DNA of 64,000 bases from an uncultured Oribacterium sp. (GCA_946413525.1 CAMKKZ010000001.1:62001-126000), one strand, 5' to 3'; positions 45,065 through 53,824 are shown, counted from the first letter of the stretch. Numbers and translations: made by a program. The notes: a model not told the origin generated them from the letters alone.

Positions 45065-45180
45065 TTTTTTCCTCCATTATTTTCGAAACAAGCTGGTCAG
45101 TTTCCCGGATCAGGCAGGACATCTGTTTACAAAGAGCCTTGCTCCAATCATCCAGCCATGCTCCGATTCATACCCATATT

Positions 45181-45209
45181 ATTATATAATAAAATACCAT
45201 GATATTCAA
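45181..45209 (-). promoter_or_regulatory. Predicted promoter of the decarboxylase operon
   Basis: TTGAAT (45204-45209), 17 bases, TATAAT (45181-45186) on the minus strand, about 115 bases before the first ATG of the operon. Confidence 0.7.
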
Positions 45210-45286
45210 GAAGAAAGTCATTTCTATCAGAACATTCATGTATTAATAAAATTGTTATTTCACAAGACTTATTGCAAGCTTTTTCG

Positions 45287-45421
45287 TAGGTTTTTCCTCA
45301 GCACAAGGAATGCTGCGGAAAAATCTGAACAAAACATGCCTGAAGGCATTTTTTGTTCAGACGCATCCCTGTGGGATGCGCCAAATACGGTATAAACTAT
45401 GCTTGATGCATAGTTTATACC
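45287..45421 (+). repeat. Family A element, unit A1 (135 bp, four hairpins)
   Basis: The unit runs from TAGGTTTTTCC to the end of GCATAGTTTATACC. Its hairpins are a left one around TGCTGCGGAAAAA, GAACAAAA-CATGCC...GGCAT-TTTTGTTC, GCATCCC-TGT-GGGATGC and GGTATAAACTATGC...GCATAGTTTATACC. It directly precedes a second copy. No gene is present. Confidence 0.9.
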
Positions 45422-45555
45422 TAGGTTTTTCCGCAGCACGAGGAATGCTGCGGAAAAATCCGAGCAAAACATGCCTGAAGGCATATTTTGTTCAAACGCA
45501 TCCCTATGGGATGCGCCAAACACTGTATCAACTATGCTTGATGCATAATTGATAC
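45422..45555 (+). repeat. Family A element, unit A2 (tandem copy of A1)
   Basis: This unit repeats A1 with a period of 135 bp and a modest number of substitutions. In A2 the first hairpin is perfect (TTTTTCCGCAGCA with TGCTGCGGAAAAA). It ends 28 bp from the stop codon of the minus-strand methyltransferase gene. Confidence 0.9.
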
Positions 45556-45583
45556 CTACGCCCTTCAGAGTGGAACATAGCCC

Positions 45584-47062
45584 CTACAGAAATCTGAGCC
45601 CTTTTGGATAATGGTTTTTGACACGACATCCCGATAATTTCCCAAATCCCAGTGCCGCCCCGTCACAGCAAATCAGAATAAAGCCTTTTTCCATTTTCTC
45701 CGCCTCCGTTTGCGTAAGGTTTATTTCCATTCCGTGAAGATATTGCCCCACACGCGGATCCTCAACAAGAAGGTTCATAATCGGAAAAGGATATAATCCA
45801 TCAAAAGAAATGCAGGCATGGCTCATGGCATGCTCAGGTTCCCATCTTCCGCCCGGAAACAGAGTTTTAACAGGGATTCCCGCGCGAAGCAGCTTCAGGC
45901 CGCGCGTATCCGGAAAATAATCCGGTACGAGGCTAACCCTGTTCTTTTCACATACTTCCTTGAAGGAAGATTCCTTTGAAGAGGGGAGAGACTCTTCTCC
46001 GGCTTTCTTGAAAATGGCAATATAATGCCCTTCGCCTATTTCCCTGTGAGGCCAGATTTTTTTTTCATACACAAGGGAAAGGCTGCGGTCATTTTCCAAA
46101 AGCCAAGCGACATTTCCTTCATCTTCCTCTTCCTCGAAAGTGCAAGTTGAATATCCAAGCATCCCTCCAGGTGAAAGCATGACCGATGCTTCATATAATA
46201 TCTTCCGCTGTCTTTTGACACAACTTTCAACTGCCTTGATGCTCCATTCCTTTATCGCGTCCGGATTTTTACGGAACATCCCTTCCCCAGAACATGGGGC
46301 ATCCACAATAATACGCGTAAAAAAGGCCGGGAAACGTTTTGCCAGACGTTCCGGGTCTTCATTAAGCACAATGGCATTTGGAATTCCCATTCTTTCAATA
46401 TTTGAAGACAATGTTCTGGCCCTGCTACCTGAAAATTCATTTGCGATAAGAAAGCCTCCCTCTGTGTGTGAAAGATAATCCGCAGCCTGGGTGGCCTTAC
46501 CCCCGGGACTTGCGCAGAGGTCCAAAACGCGATCATAAGGCCGAATATTCAGCCTCGGTACAAGTCTCATGGCCGATGGTTCCTGAAGGTAATAGAGGCC
46601 CGCGGCATGATAAGGATGTTTTCCGGGTTGGATATTCCTATCCATGGCAGTTTTATCCACTACGTAACATTGGGAAATAGCCTCTCCGGAATCAAATGTC
46701 ATGACAGCATTCTCATCGATTAGAGTGGTTTTTTGCCACTCTGAATTCTGACATGGCGAACCGCTTGCGGGGCAAATCGGCTCATCGATCAGAGTTGGTT
46801 TTCGCCGCTCTGAGTTCTGACATAGCGAACCACCGACGGGGCAATTCGGCTCATCGATTGGTGTGATGGAGAAAAGAGTTTTCATCTTATCGTAACAATA
46901 TTTGTAAGATTTATCATGCAACGATAAAAGCTTATGGATATTTAAACGTAATCCGGTCTCGGGTTTTCTTTGCATAGAATCAAGGAAGCTTTCATATTCA
47001 TCATCCGTTTTCAAAAATTTTTTTATTCTACGAAGATATTCTTCCGGATACTCAATTTCCAT
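45584..47062 (-). CDS. rsmF: 16S rRNA (cytosine-5-)-methyltransferase, RsmF-like
   Basis: The 492-residue protein is a NOL1/NOP2/Sun family methyltransferase: SAM motif LDLCASPGGKATQAADYL, catalytic cysteines in VDAPCSGEGMFRKNPDA and GYSTCTFEEEEDEG, plus the C-terminal RsmF domain (HAMSHACISFDG). It methylates cytosine 5 in rRNA; the exact position is inferred from the family. ATG 47062 has GAGG six bases upstream. At about residues 70-117, between the N-terminal domain and the HAAGLYYLQEPSAM segment, it carries two tandem 23-residue repeats not typical of the family. The frame stays open, so the gene is probably functional. Confidence 0.88.
   Translation of the reverse strand: MEIEYPEEYLRRIKKFLKTDDEYESFLDSMQRKPETGLRLNIHKLLSLHDKSYKYCYDKMKTLFSITPIDEPNCPVGGSLCQNSERRKPTLIDEPICPASGSPCQNSEWQKTTLIDENAVMTFDSGEAISQCYVVDKTAMDRNIQPGKHPYHAAGLYYLQEPSAMRLVPRLNIRPYDRVLDLCASPGGKATQAADYLSHTEGGFLIANEFSGSRARTLSSNIERMGIPNAIVLNEDPERLAKRFPAFFTRIIVDAPCSGEGMFRKNPDAIKEWSIKAVESCVKRQRKILYEASVMLSPGGMLGYSTCTFEEEEDEGNVAWLLENDRSLSLVYEKKIWPHREIGEGHYIAIFKKAGEESLPSSKESSFKEVCEKNRVSLVPDYFPDTRGLKLLRAGIPVKTLFPGGRWEPEHAMSHACISFDGLYPFPIMNLLVEDPRVGQYLHGMEINLTQTEAEKMEKGFILICCDGAALGFGKLSGCRVKNHYPKGLRFL
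46712..46849 (-). repeat. Two tandem 69-bp units inserted in frame in the rsmF-like gene (family C)
   Basis: Units 46712-46780 and 46781-46849 begin with CTCATCGAT, which recurs at 46850. Each encodes 23 residues, read as PNCPVGGSLCQNSE... and PICPASGSPCQNSE... with a shared TLIDE end. A hairpin AGAGTGG...CCACTCT lies in the left unit. A related sequence without coding role lies at 47835-47890. Confidence 0.85.
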
Positions 47063-47194
47063 CGTCATCCTCAGTTTCAATCAAAATCAAATTCAAGCTT
47101 GTGATTATGAGAAGACAATACGGCTTCGAAATGAAGATTGGTTTTGCTCGTGAATATATATAATATAAGCCGCATCTACATCAACAAAATAAAG

Positions 47195-47228
47195 CAGCGG
47201 TTCCCTTTTTCAAGAAAGGGAACCGCTG
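47195..47228 (-). terminator. Terminator after the DUF6465 gene
   Basis: CAGCGGTTCCCTTT (47195-47208) pairs with AAAGGGAACCGCTG (47215-47228), loop six bases. On the minus strand CTTTATTTTG follows, so the T run is imperfect. Confidence 0.7.
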
Positions 47229-47322
47229 AATATCAATTCACAAGCTTTACATGGAATGCATCCAACAGCCATGACACCTTGAATTGTCAGCAAAATGTTC
47301 AGCACTTAAGAGTAATCTTTGT

Positions 47323-47817
47323 TCAAAGGCTGATTTTGTATTCAGGGCTCCCCTCTCCGTCTATAACATAGTAAGCAGCACATTGATCAGCAACAACGTA
47401 GATATCGACCTTATTAACATTTGGCTTTACAGCCTTCGCCTGTTCTATAGCAGTGTGACGAATATCTTCAGTGTTAATTTGCTTTTTTACTCCCTGAAAA
47501 AGGAATTCAAATACAATTGAAGAATCCGTAATAGTTTGACATTCTTTCTCTTGATTCTCTTGTTTATGTTCATCTGTATCCTGAATCAATGAAGGCTCAT
47601 CAAATTTTGAAATGTTTTCTTGTGCCGCTGCGTTTTGAGGGGGTTCAGGCAATTTATTGTCCTCTGAACCAACGTTCATGAAACCGGGGGTTACAGTTCC
47701 ATCGATGCCTGTATTACCACTCTTGGCTGCTTCCCTGATTGCCGCAAAAGACTCCTTCAATGCGGCATCCTTTGATACCATACGCTCTTTTATAGCAAGA
47801 TTCTCATTTTTTACCAT
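47323..47817 (-). CDS. DUF6465-type hypothetical protein
   Basis: The 164-residue acidic protein has a disordered, Glu/Gln/Pro-rich N-terminal half and a compact C-terminal domain at about residues 98-164 (SIVFEFLFQGVKKQINTEDI ... AAYYVIDGEG), which I recognise as the DUF6465 family of Lachnospiraceae. Function is unknown; no signal peptide or membrane segment is seen. GAGGAG lies upstream of ATG 47817, with a family C hairpin and an eleven-codon leader ORF just before it. Confidence 0.8.
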   Translation of the reverse strand: MVKNENLAIKERMVSKDAALKESFAAIREAAKSGNTGIDGTVTPGFMNVGSEDNKLPEPPQNAAAQENISKFDEPSLIQDTDEHKQENQEKECQTITDSSIVFEFLFQGVKKQINTEDIRHTAIEQAKAVKPNVNKVDIYVVADQCAAYYVIDGEGSPEYKISL

Positions 47818-47834
47818 TATTTTTCTCCTCTATT

Positions 47835-47859
47835 TTAGAGTAGGTTTTTGCCACTCTAA
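47835..47859 (-). promoter_or_regulatory. Leader hairpin of the DUF6465 gene (family C)
   Basis: TTAGAGTAG and CCACTCTAA pair over nine positions (one G-U) around a seven-base loop. The hairpin ends five bases before the Shine-Dalgarno GAGGAG (47825-47830). The adjoining sequence to 47890 also matches the 69-bp unit in the rsmF-like gene. Confidence 0.6.
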
Positions 47860-47891
47860 TCTCTTGACATACCGATGCGGTATCGCATCAT
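47856..47891 (-). CDS. Eleven-codon leader ORF upstream of the DUF6465 gene
   Basis: ATG 47891 opens MMRYRIGMSRD and a TAG stop, with AAAGGAG six bases upstream of the ATG. The stop codon lies inside the 5' arm of the leader hairpin, so ribosomes on this ORF would disturb it. The nearby radA leader has a similar layout. No conservation data are available. Confidence 0.4.
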   Translation of the reverse strand: MMRYRIGMSRD

Positions 47892-48062
47892 TAAGGCTCC
47901 TTTATAAACATAATCATACATAATCCGACATTGTATGAACTTCCTTGAAAATACAGAGTAAACAGACAAAGATTATAAATATGCAAAGCGGATTTGTCAA
48001 TATTTCCTATGGATTAAAGAATGTTGTGCAAGTTATAAAAGTGCCCGGCCTGAATGCCCGGC

Positions 48063-49436
48063 TCAGCGGACAAAATGTTGATAGAGCAAATAGAAAAGCA
48101 AACTCCAAAACAGATAGAACCAGGTTGCAGGATTGGAAAACCATGTAGTGAAAAAGGAAAATAAAAAGTAAAAACAGAATTGCGAGTAAATCAGCTTTCC
48201 AAAAGGGTTCCTGGCTTGTTTTACAATTCTTTGCAGGTAATTAGAAACAAAGCCAAGTATTACAGCAAGGAGTACAATTCCTTTCAGGCCAAAGTCGTAC
48301 CAGGCGTCATACAAAAGTGTAATAGTTGTTAATTCTTCCTTTGTTGTGTAAAGTGGAAAATCCACAGGAATCGGGAAGAAAAACTTTAGGCCACTGAGTG
48401 TCACAAAAGGATAAAGCATCTTGTATCCACAGGAGTGATAAATGAGCTTCTGCGTCATGACATTGAAATTGTCATAATTGTTGGCAATATACATGTAAGG
48501 CTGAGTTATAAAAATCGGAGTGTTCGGATCTTTCATGGCAAAGATCTCATTCAGATAGGATACGGAATGCGCGCGTTCTATTGTGATGAAAATATATACA
48601 GACAATAAAACAAAAACCATAAGCAAAATTTGCCAAAAGCGATACCTGATACCACATATTATAGATGTAAAAAAAAGAAGAAAAAGAGAAAAAACAAATT
48701 GAAAACGCGAAACCATAAGTACGGTGAGCACAAATGGAAAAAACAAACCGATAAAGGAAATCATATCCAGGCTCTTTTTCTGGTGCATATAAATCCAGGC
48801 CACGGAAGGGGTCAAAACAGCAAGCGTGGTAAAATAATGCAAGCCGGGAAGATGAAAATAGGAATACGCATGGGGCATATTCTCCGTAAACAATGGGATA
48901 TATCCCAGACAAACTGCCTCTATCAAAAAGGACAGAGCGGAAAGCGCAAGAAGCCCCATTGTACAGATAGCAGAAAAATCTCCCGAAGAAACAGAAATAC
49001 ATTTTTTGGTTGTTTGCTTTTTTTCGATAGCAAACTGAGAACTATCAGTACAAGTTTTATTTATGCAATCCTGTTTTGATTTACCGGAAACGCGCAAGGC
49101 CGACAGCAAGCCAGAAGGGGAAATGGAATCAAAAAGAAGATACACCATAACAAATATGGCATAAAAGCAGTAAAAAGAAATCCAGGTTTGGCTGGTCCAT
49201 CTGGTTCCAAGGGTACTCAACTTAAAACAGGAAATTCCCTCCCCCATGATTAACCCCAGCCCCATGAGACCGGGAAGGTTCAGCACCATTTTTTCTCTTT
49301 TATAGAAATAATAGTACATCATTAAAGATGAAATAATCAAGGCAAGCCCGGAAGGAATATGCATTTCAATCCGACTCAAATATACGGCAAGAAGGTACAA
49401 AAATGAGCAAGCAATGAAATAACAATTTTTTTTCAT
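48063..49436 (-). CDS. Oligosaccharide repeat-unit polymerase-like membrane protein
   Basis: The 457-residue protein has about 11 transmembrane helices and a large loop near residues 290-350 (YMYIANNYDNFNVMTQ, YPFVTLSGLKFFFPIP). The overall layout and the loop with conserved Asn/Asp match O-antigen/oligosaccharide repeat unit polymerases (Wzy-like). No other polysaccharide gene lies nearby, so its pathway is unknown. Base composition is more A/T-rich than the neighbours, which would fit transfer. Start ATG 49436 lacks a strong ribosome-binding site. Confidence 0.7.
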   Translation of the reverse strand: MKKNCYFIACSFLYLLAVYLSRIEMHIPSGLALIISSLMMYYYFYKREKMVLNLPGLMGLGLIMGEGISCFKLSTLGTRWTSQTWISFYCFYAIFVMVYLLFDSISPSGLLSALRVSGKSKQDCINKTCTDSSQFAIEKKQTTKKCISVSSGDFSAICTMGLLALSALSFLIEAVCLGYIPLFTENMPHAYSYFHLPGLHYFTTLAVLTPSVAWIYMHQKKSLDMISFIGLFFPFVLTVLMVSRFQFVFSLFLLFFTSIICGIRYRFWQILLMVFVLLSVYIFITIERAHSVSYLNEIFAMKDPNTPIFITQPYMYIANNYDNFNVMTQKLIYHSCGYKMLYPFVTLSGLKFFFPIPVDFPLYTTKEELTTITLLYDAWYDFGLKGIVLLAVILGFVSNYLQRIVKQARNPFGKLIYSQFCFYFLFSFFTTWFSNPATWFYLFWSLLFYLLYQHFVR

Positions 49437-49453
49437 ATAGAATAAATATTCCT

Positions 49454-49482
49454 GTAACTGCCCAGGTAATCTGAGCAGTCAC
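49454..49482 (+). repeat. Solo family B terminal hairpin (B3)
   Basis: GTAACTGCCCAGG and a matching CTGAGCAGTCAC form a hairpin like the end of the 135-bp family B elements. The rest of the element is missing. Confidence 0.6.
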
Positions 49483-49497
49483 AAAATTTGGTTGATT

Positions 49498-49580
49498 TCT
49501 AAAGGCATTTTTCATTTGGCCGCATCCCTGTGGGATGCGCCAAATACGGTATAAACTATGCTAAATGCATAGTTTATACC
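49498..49580 (+). repeat. Partial family A element (A3)
   Basis: This copy retains the right part of the unit: AAAGGCATTTTT, the hairpin GCATCCC-TGT-GGGATGC, CCAAATACGG and the hairpin GGTATAAACTATGC...GCATAGTTTATACC. It ends four bases from the cdaR stop codon, in the same orientation as A1/A2. Confidence 0.85.
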
Positions 49581-49584
49581 TACA

Positions 49585-51228
49585 TCATTGAAAAAAATGC
49601 GGTGCCGACGCAACACTCCCTGTTTCCTCGGGGGATTGTTGTTCCTCATTCCCAGGCGCTTCATTCCAATCCTCCGAGTTATTCTGGACTATTTCAGGAT
49701 CTTCAGCGCTTTCAATGATTTCCTGAAACTCAGTCAGATCGCTGGATTGTGACTCGCTTATTTCTTCATGAGGTGCCTGGGCTTCTGTTTCCTTTGCCTG
49801 GTCTTCGTCTTCATTTCCCTCTGTTTGTCCTTCATGTGGGGCTTCATCTTGTCCTGCATCCGAATGCCCCTGCGCCTCCGTATTTGGATTATATGCCGAA
49901 GATTCCATTGTTTCTCCAATGCTCTCTCCTGCGTTGCTTTCATTTGATACCGCAGTGTCACCATCGTCTGCCGTCAAAGCGGATTCTTCTGGAAGCCCGG
50001 GCATTGACTCGGAACTGCCCCCGTATTCATCTGACTCATCCTCGGATTCAGAAGTTTCTGAAAGCTGTTCATTCTGGCCTTCGACCGTTGATTCAGATTC
50101 TTCGGCTGATTCATTTGGCTCCACCGATTCCGATTCATTGATTTCATTGGCAGGCTCCTGCGTGGATTCTGTTTCTGCAGCACTTGCAGTCGATTCATTT
50201 TGCGTGGATTGGGATGAGTGAGCAACGGGATATTCCGGGTTTCCGGGATTCTCAGGCAAATGAGGCATTTTAACTTCTGGAATCTTTTCTATACGGACTG
50301 AAACATTGACTTCCTGATCTTGTCCAGTCAGGAAAACATTTTTCGGCAAGTATTTTTCCAAATCAAAAGAACGTGTTAAATTCCCGGTGGCATTTTCTAT
50401 ATCAATGGAAGGAAGCGTGAAATCCTTAAGCTTGTCTATTATGTCAGCCCTTGCGCACATTTCAACAGACTGAGGAGAGACCGTTGAACTCTCGTATTGG
50501 TAACCTTCTGCCGGATTGCCTTCAACAGATGAGAGGATGTTTATTTGCTTTCTCTTATAAACAGCAACACTATAACTAATTTCATCTGACGAAGGAGAGA
50601 CATTCTGCAGATTCTCAAGAATATTGCCATCCTCATCATAAAAAACCGGCTCTGCGGTTGAAGACATATCCTCTTTAAGCCGCTCAATATCCACTTCAAT
50701 TCCGATTTCGGCAACACGTTCTATTTCGGATTCCGGTCCTATTATGGAAATACTCTTAGGATAAACGCTGATCTCCCAAAGAATGAAGCCCTGCTCTACC
50801 ATTCCATTGGTCCGGGCAGAAATATTAAACTCTTTTTCCTTAATATCTTCAAGCGTTACATGAACAACTTGAGGGCTCAAATATACATTTTGGATTAACT
50901 GCTTTTTTTCCTGATTCAGCATATCCCAACGTATTGGGATAAATCCGGATGAGTCATAATCGGCCAGATTGACATAAGCGGTAAAGTCTGACTTTTTGAT
51001 ATTCGCATTCTGATCGCTTCGCACTGTATAATGTATAGTGACAGTATTTTTATCAATAGAGCCTTTTTTCCCTTCCCTTTCGATGATTTCCTCTCCCTCT
51101 ACGCCTATCTGAACTGTCTGGGAAACCTGTATTTCCGGTTTGGAAATATTCACTACCAAAAGCCAAAGGAGCAGAGCCACAATAATGCTAATAACCCTTA
51201 AAATGAGATTTTCTGAAATCTTTTTCAT
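49585..51228 (-). CDS. cdaR: YbbR-domain regulator of CdaA with a long acidic tail
   Basis: The 547-residue protein has an N-terminal transmembrane helix (LILRVISIIVALLLWLLVVNI) and about three YbbR repeats to residue ~320. A low-complexity tail of about 225 residues, rich in Ser, Glu, Asn and Thr, follows (coded by 49588-50280). CdaR-type proteins modulate the diadenylate cyclase CdaA from outside the membrane. The ATG starts one base after the cdaA stop. The usual next gene, glmM, is missing; a family A repeat follows instead. Confidence 0.9.
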   Translation of the reverse strand: MKKISENLILRVISIIVALLLWLLVVNISKPEIQVSQTVQIGVEGEEIIEREGKKGSIDKNTVTIHYTVRSDQNANIKKSDFTAYVNLADYDSSGFIPIRWDMLNQEKKQLIQNVYLSPQVVHVTLEDIKEKEFNISARTNGMVEQGFILWEISVYPKSISIIGPESEIERVAEIGIEVDIERLKEDMSSTAEPVFYDEDGNILENLQNVSPSSDEISYSVAVYKRKQINILSSVEGNPAEGYQYESSTVSPQSVEMCARADIIDKLKDFTLPSIDIENATGNLTRSFDLEKYLPKNVFLTGQDQEVNVSVRIEKIPEVKMPHLPENPGNPEYPVAHSSQSTQNESTASAAETESTQEPANEINESESVEPNESAEESESTVEGQNEQLSETSESEDESDEYGGSSESMPGLPEESALTADDGDTAVSNESNAGESIGETMESSAYNPNTEAQGHSDAGQDEAPHEGQTEGNEDEDQAKETEAQAPHEEISESQSSDLTEFQEIIESAEDPEIVQNNSEDWNEAPGNEEQQSPEETGSVASAPHFFQ

Positions 51229-51229
51229 C

Positions 51230-52087
51230 CTACATCCCACCCTTGTTTTTCAAAATCCGGCGAGGAATATTTTTTTCTTTTACAGGTTCTGTTTTTTCAA
51301 TCATCTTGGTCGGAAGAACATCCCTCAGCGCGTCCTGATCCGGCACACGAATCAGATGTCCCTTCTCGGCAAGGGAAACCCTTCCTGTTTCCTCTGAAAC
51401 AACAATTGTAATGGCGTCTGTCACTTCTGAAATTCCAAGTGCCGCGCGATGCCTCGTGCCATAATCTTTCGAAATCTCAGCATTTGACAAGGGAAGATAA
51501 CAGGTCGCGGAAATCATTCTGTCTCCTTCAATGATTACCGCCCCATCATGCAACGGAGTGTTCTTTTCAAAAGTATTAATCAGAAGCGCCGATGAAACAA
51601 TTCCGTCCACCCTGATGCCGGTATCTTCGATTTCCTTAAGGGATTGCTTTTGCTGGAGGACGATAAGGGCGCCCGTTTTCACCCTGGCCATTGCAAAGAC
51701 AGCCTTGGCAATCTCATTTATTGTATTCTGGCTGGAACTCCCATCCTCCTGTTCAGGAAACAAGCGGACAAAGTAGTTTTTTGATCCAAGCTGTTCCAGG
51801 GCGCGCCTCAATTCCGGTTGAAATATTACAATAGCCGCAATAATTGTGGCGGTGGAGAGTCGTTCAATCAACCACATTATTGTTGTCATTTGAAAAATGG
51901 CCGCAAAAGCTGTAAAGGCCGCAACGACAAGCAAGCCCTTGAGGAGCTGCCAGGCTCTGGTGTTTTTAATCCACAGCAGACATTCGTAAACAAAGACGGA
52001 AAGAATAATTATTTCCAGAATATTTGTCACTCCAAGGGGAGGCAACAGGCTCACCCAGTCTTTCATTTTTTGAATGATATTTGTCAA
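51230..52087 (-). CDS. cdaA: Diadenylate cyclase CdaA (TTG start)
   Basis: The 285-residue protein has about three N-terminal transmembrane helices and a DisA_N diadenylate cyclase domain with the active-site motifs DGAVIIEGDRM and GTRHRAALGISE. It makes cyclic di-AMP from ATP. The TTG start has GAGGAG six bases upstream, formed by the last codons of the preceding gene (EEEE). It is coupled to cdaR and closely spaced to the membrane-protein gene upstream (three bases after its stop). Confidence 0.95.
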   Translation of the reverse strand: MTNIIQKMKDWVSLLPPLGVTNILEIIILSVFVYECLLWIKNTRAWQLLKGLLVVAAFTAFAAIFQMTTIMWLIERLSTATIIAAIVIFQPELRRALEQLGSKNYFVRLFPEQEDGSSSQNTINEIAKAVFAMARVKTGALIVLQQKQSLKEIEDTGIRVDGIVSSALLINTFEKNTPLHDGAVIIEGDRMISATCYLPLSNAEISKDYGTRHRAALGISEVTDAITIVVSEETGRVSLAEKGHLIRVPDQDALRDVLPTKMIEKTEPVKEKNIPRRILKNKGGM

Positions 52088-52090
52088 TGT

Positions 52091-52996
52091 TTACTCCTCT
52101 TCCTCGGCAGTCTTGAATTTAGGGACGGCCTTTACAAAATAATAATAATCATCGTCTTCAAACCGAACTCTTTCTGTCACCTGGTAATTCGCCCCATAAA
52201 GAAAGAGCACATAAAGGAAAGATAGCAGAAAAGAAAAAAACAACGATAAGAAATGGGATGGAAGGTCAATTTCGGCGCTGCCGGTAGTACTGCTAAGAAC
52301 CAGGAGTAATGCGCCGGATAACATTCCTGTGATGATCCCAAGGTGCCATGAATATTCAAAAGGGAGATTCCTGATTACGTAGACGACAATCATGATCATG
52401 ACCATAATGAAAATCATGGAAAACATCGTACGGTTTTCAAAAAACTTGGTGAATATACTCGCGTAATGATTGGCCATTTCAGCGATATTTGCGGAATCCG
52501 CTGCTATCTCGATGTTTTCTGATACGAATACCAGAAAATAGTAAGCAGTTGTCCCAAGGGCAAGGGGTACAAAAGTCGTAAGGCCGCATGAAAGGCCAAC
52601 AATAGCCGGAAGGACGTACTGCAGTTTTAGAAAGAAGAAAAAAGGCACAAGGGCAAGCAAGATGCCGTGACGCGCTCGAAACGCTGTCTGTAATAACGCG
52701 ATCAGCAGAAATATCATTGCTGAAACCAATGTGAATTCAAAAGATGCCTCGTGCAGGTTCAACAGGAACAGGACTGCGGATAAAAGAGAGATGGCAGTCC
52801 ATGGAAGCATGGAACAGAGAATAGAAAGGAATAATACAATCAACGGATTCTGAGCCAGGCTGCTGTAAGCAAAATGGGTATTCACCATAATAAAAATAAT
52901 CAAAGCAACTAATGCCCGAAATAAAGGCCTGATCCAAAATTCATGCTTCCTATAAATTTTTTCAGTATATCTTTTGAAATAATAAAACTGACTCAT
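52091..52996 (-). CDS. Polytopic membrane protein of unknown function (cdaA operon)
   Basis: The 301-residue protein has about nine or ten transmembrane helices and a short cytoplasmic C-terminus rich in Asp, Tyr and Glu (FEDDDYYYFVKAVPKFKTAEEEE). I do not recognise a family. Positive residues cluster at the N-terminus (KRYTEKIYRKHEF). AGGAG lies nine bases before the ATG. Its stop is three bases from the cdaA start, so the two are surely cotranslated. Confidence 0.75.
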   Translation of the reverse strand: MSQFYYFKRYTEKIYRKHEFWIRPLFRALVALIIFIMVNTHFAYSSLAQNPLIVLFLSILCSMLPWTAISLLSAVLFLLNLHEASFEFTLVSAMIFLLIALLQTAFRARHGILLALVPFFFFLKLQYVLPAIVGLSCGLTTFVPLALGTTAYYFLVFVSENIEIAADSANIAEMANHYASIFTKFFENRTMFSMIFIMVMIMIVVYVIRNLPFEYSWHLGIITGMLSGALLLVLSSTTGSAEIDLPSHFLSLFFSFLLSFLYVLFLYGANYQVTERVRFEDDDYYYFVKAVPKFKTAEEEE

Positions 52997-53020
52997 AAAG
53001 TAGGACTCCTGTGCACTTAT

Positions 53021-53824
53021 TCAATGGCGATGCCGATTGGTATTCCGCCTATTGGTTCCAGGAAATGGAACAAGCTCTTTTTGTACGGATTTGTCAGTAT
53101 ATTCCATTTCATCAGGGTATGCTTCATCTAACCATTCATTGCCCGGAGTCGATGGTTCATCAAGCCATCTATCCTCAAAATAGGACGTTCTTGAAATGGA
53201 CTTTTCTGAAAAGGTTTTATTCCATGATGTGCCAGGAATATCATCTGCTTCATTCCTTCTATTTCTAGTCTTCATATACTGGGCGGCTTCGTTGACGGCA
53301 AATTGGATGGCATCATCTTCTTCCCCGTTGTCCATATCATCCCATTCCTCATCATCGGAAAAAAGCTCTTTTGATGGATTTCGAATCCTGTCAATTTCTT
53401 CTTGAAAATTGTCACTGTAGTATTCCCTGGACATTCTTTGTCCTGTTTGCATCATCAGGAGTTTTTCCAATTTTTCAGAATAAAATTCGCCAAGCATCTG
53501 GGAAATGTCATAGTTAACAGAGGCACTGATGCCGGCAACAAGGCCAGAAAAAACAGAGCCGCCAAGATAAAGGGCCGCGCCCGCATGAACCCACATACGA
53601 ATAAGCTGCAGATTCAAATTGAGAAGAATGCTCTCAATCCTCATGAAAAGAAGCAAGGCCGCAATCAAAATAAAACATACCGTGAAATGAAAAAGGGTTT
53701 TCAGAACCTGGTTTGAAATATAATCCGCCTTATAATAACTGCGTGCTTCTATTATATTCTTGCCTTCTTTTTTTTCAAAAATTGCGAGCTTAGTCATCAA
53801 TCGGATTTTTTCAAGGTCAAGCAT
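53021..53824 (-). CDS. Membrane protein of unknown function with acidic cytoplasmic tail
   Basis: The 267-residue protein has two transmembrane helices (VLKTLFHFTVCFILIAALLLFM; MWVHAGAALYLGGSVFSGLVAGIS), followed by about 140 residues that are acidic and probably disordered (FSDDEEWDDMDNGEEDDA). The end is basic (RRNTNRHRH). A longer in-frame reading to 54016 overlaps the TPR gene and lacks a ribosome-binding site, whereas ATG 53824 has AAGGAG six bases upstream. I do not recognise a family. Confidence 0.7.
   Translation of the reverse strand: MLDLEKIRLMTKLAIFEKKEGKNIIEARSYYKADYISNQVLKTLFHFTVCFILIAALLLFMRIESILLNLNLQLIRMWVHAGAALYLGGSVFSGLVAGISASVNYDISQMLGEFYSEKLEKLLMMQTGQRMSREYYSDNFQEEIDRIRNPSKELFSDDEEWDDMDNGEEDDAIQFAVNEAAQYMKTRNRRNEADDIPGTSWNKTFSEKSISRTSYFEDRWLDEPSTPGNEWLDEAYPDEMEYTDKSVQKELVPFPGTNRRNTNRHRH

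Noticed and set aside
45269-45523. Minus-strand open frame with a repeated peptide (FGASHRD...SGMFCSDFSAA)
   Set aside because: The 135-bp repeat period is a multiple of three without stops, so the repeat itself creates the frame. There is no ribosome-binding site and the sequence is a hairpin array.
45287-45555. Possible CRISPR array or insertion sequence
   Set aside because: Only two tandem 135-bp units, no spacers, no transposase; the structure is a hairpin-rich intergenic repeat.
45561-45580. Additional family C hairpin after the rsmF-like gene
   Set aside because: Only the half-site CCACTCTGAAGGG is present; the partner arm is missing, so it may be chance.
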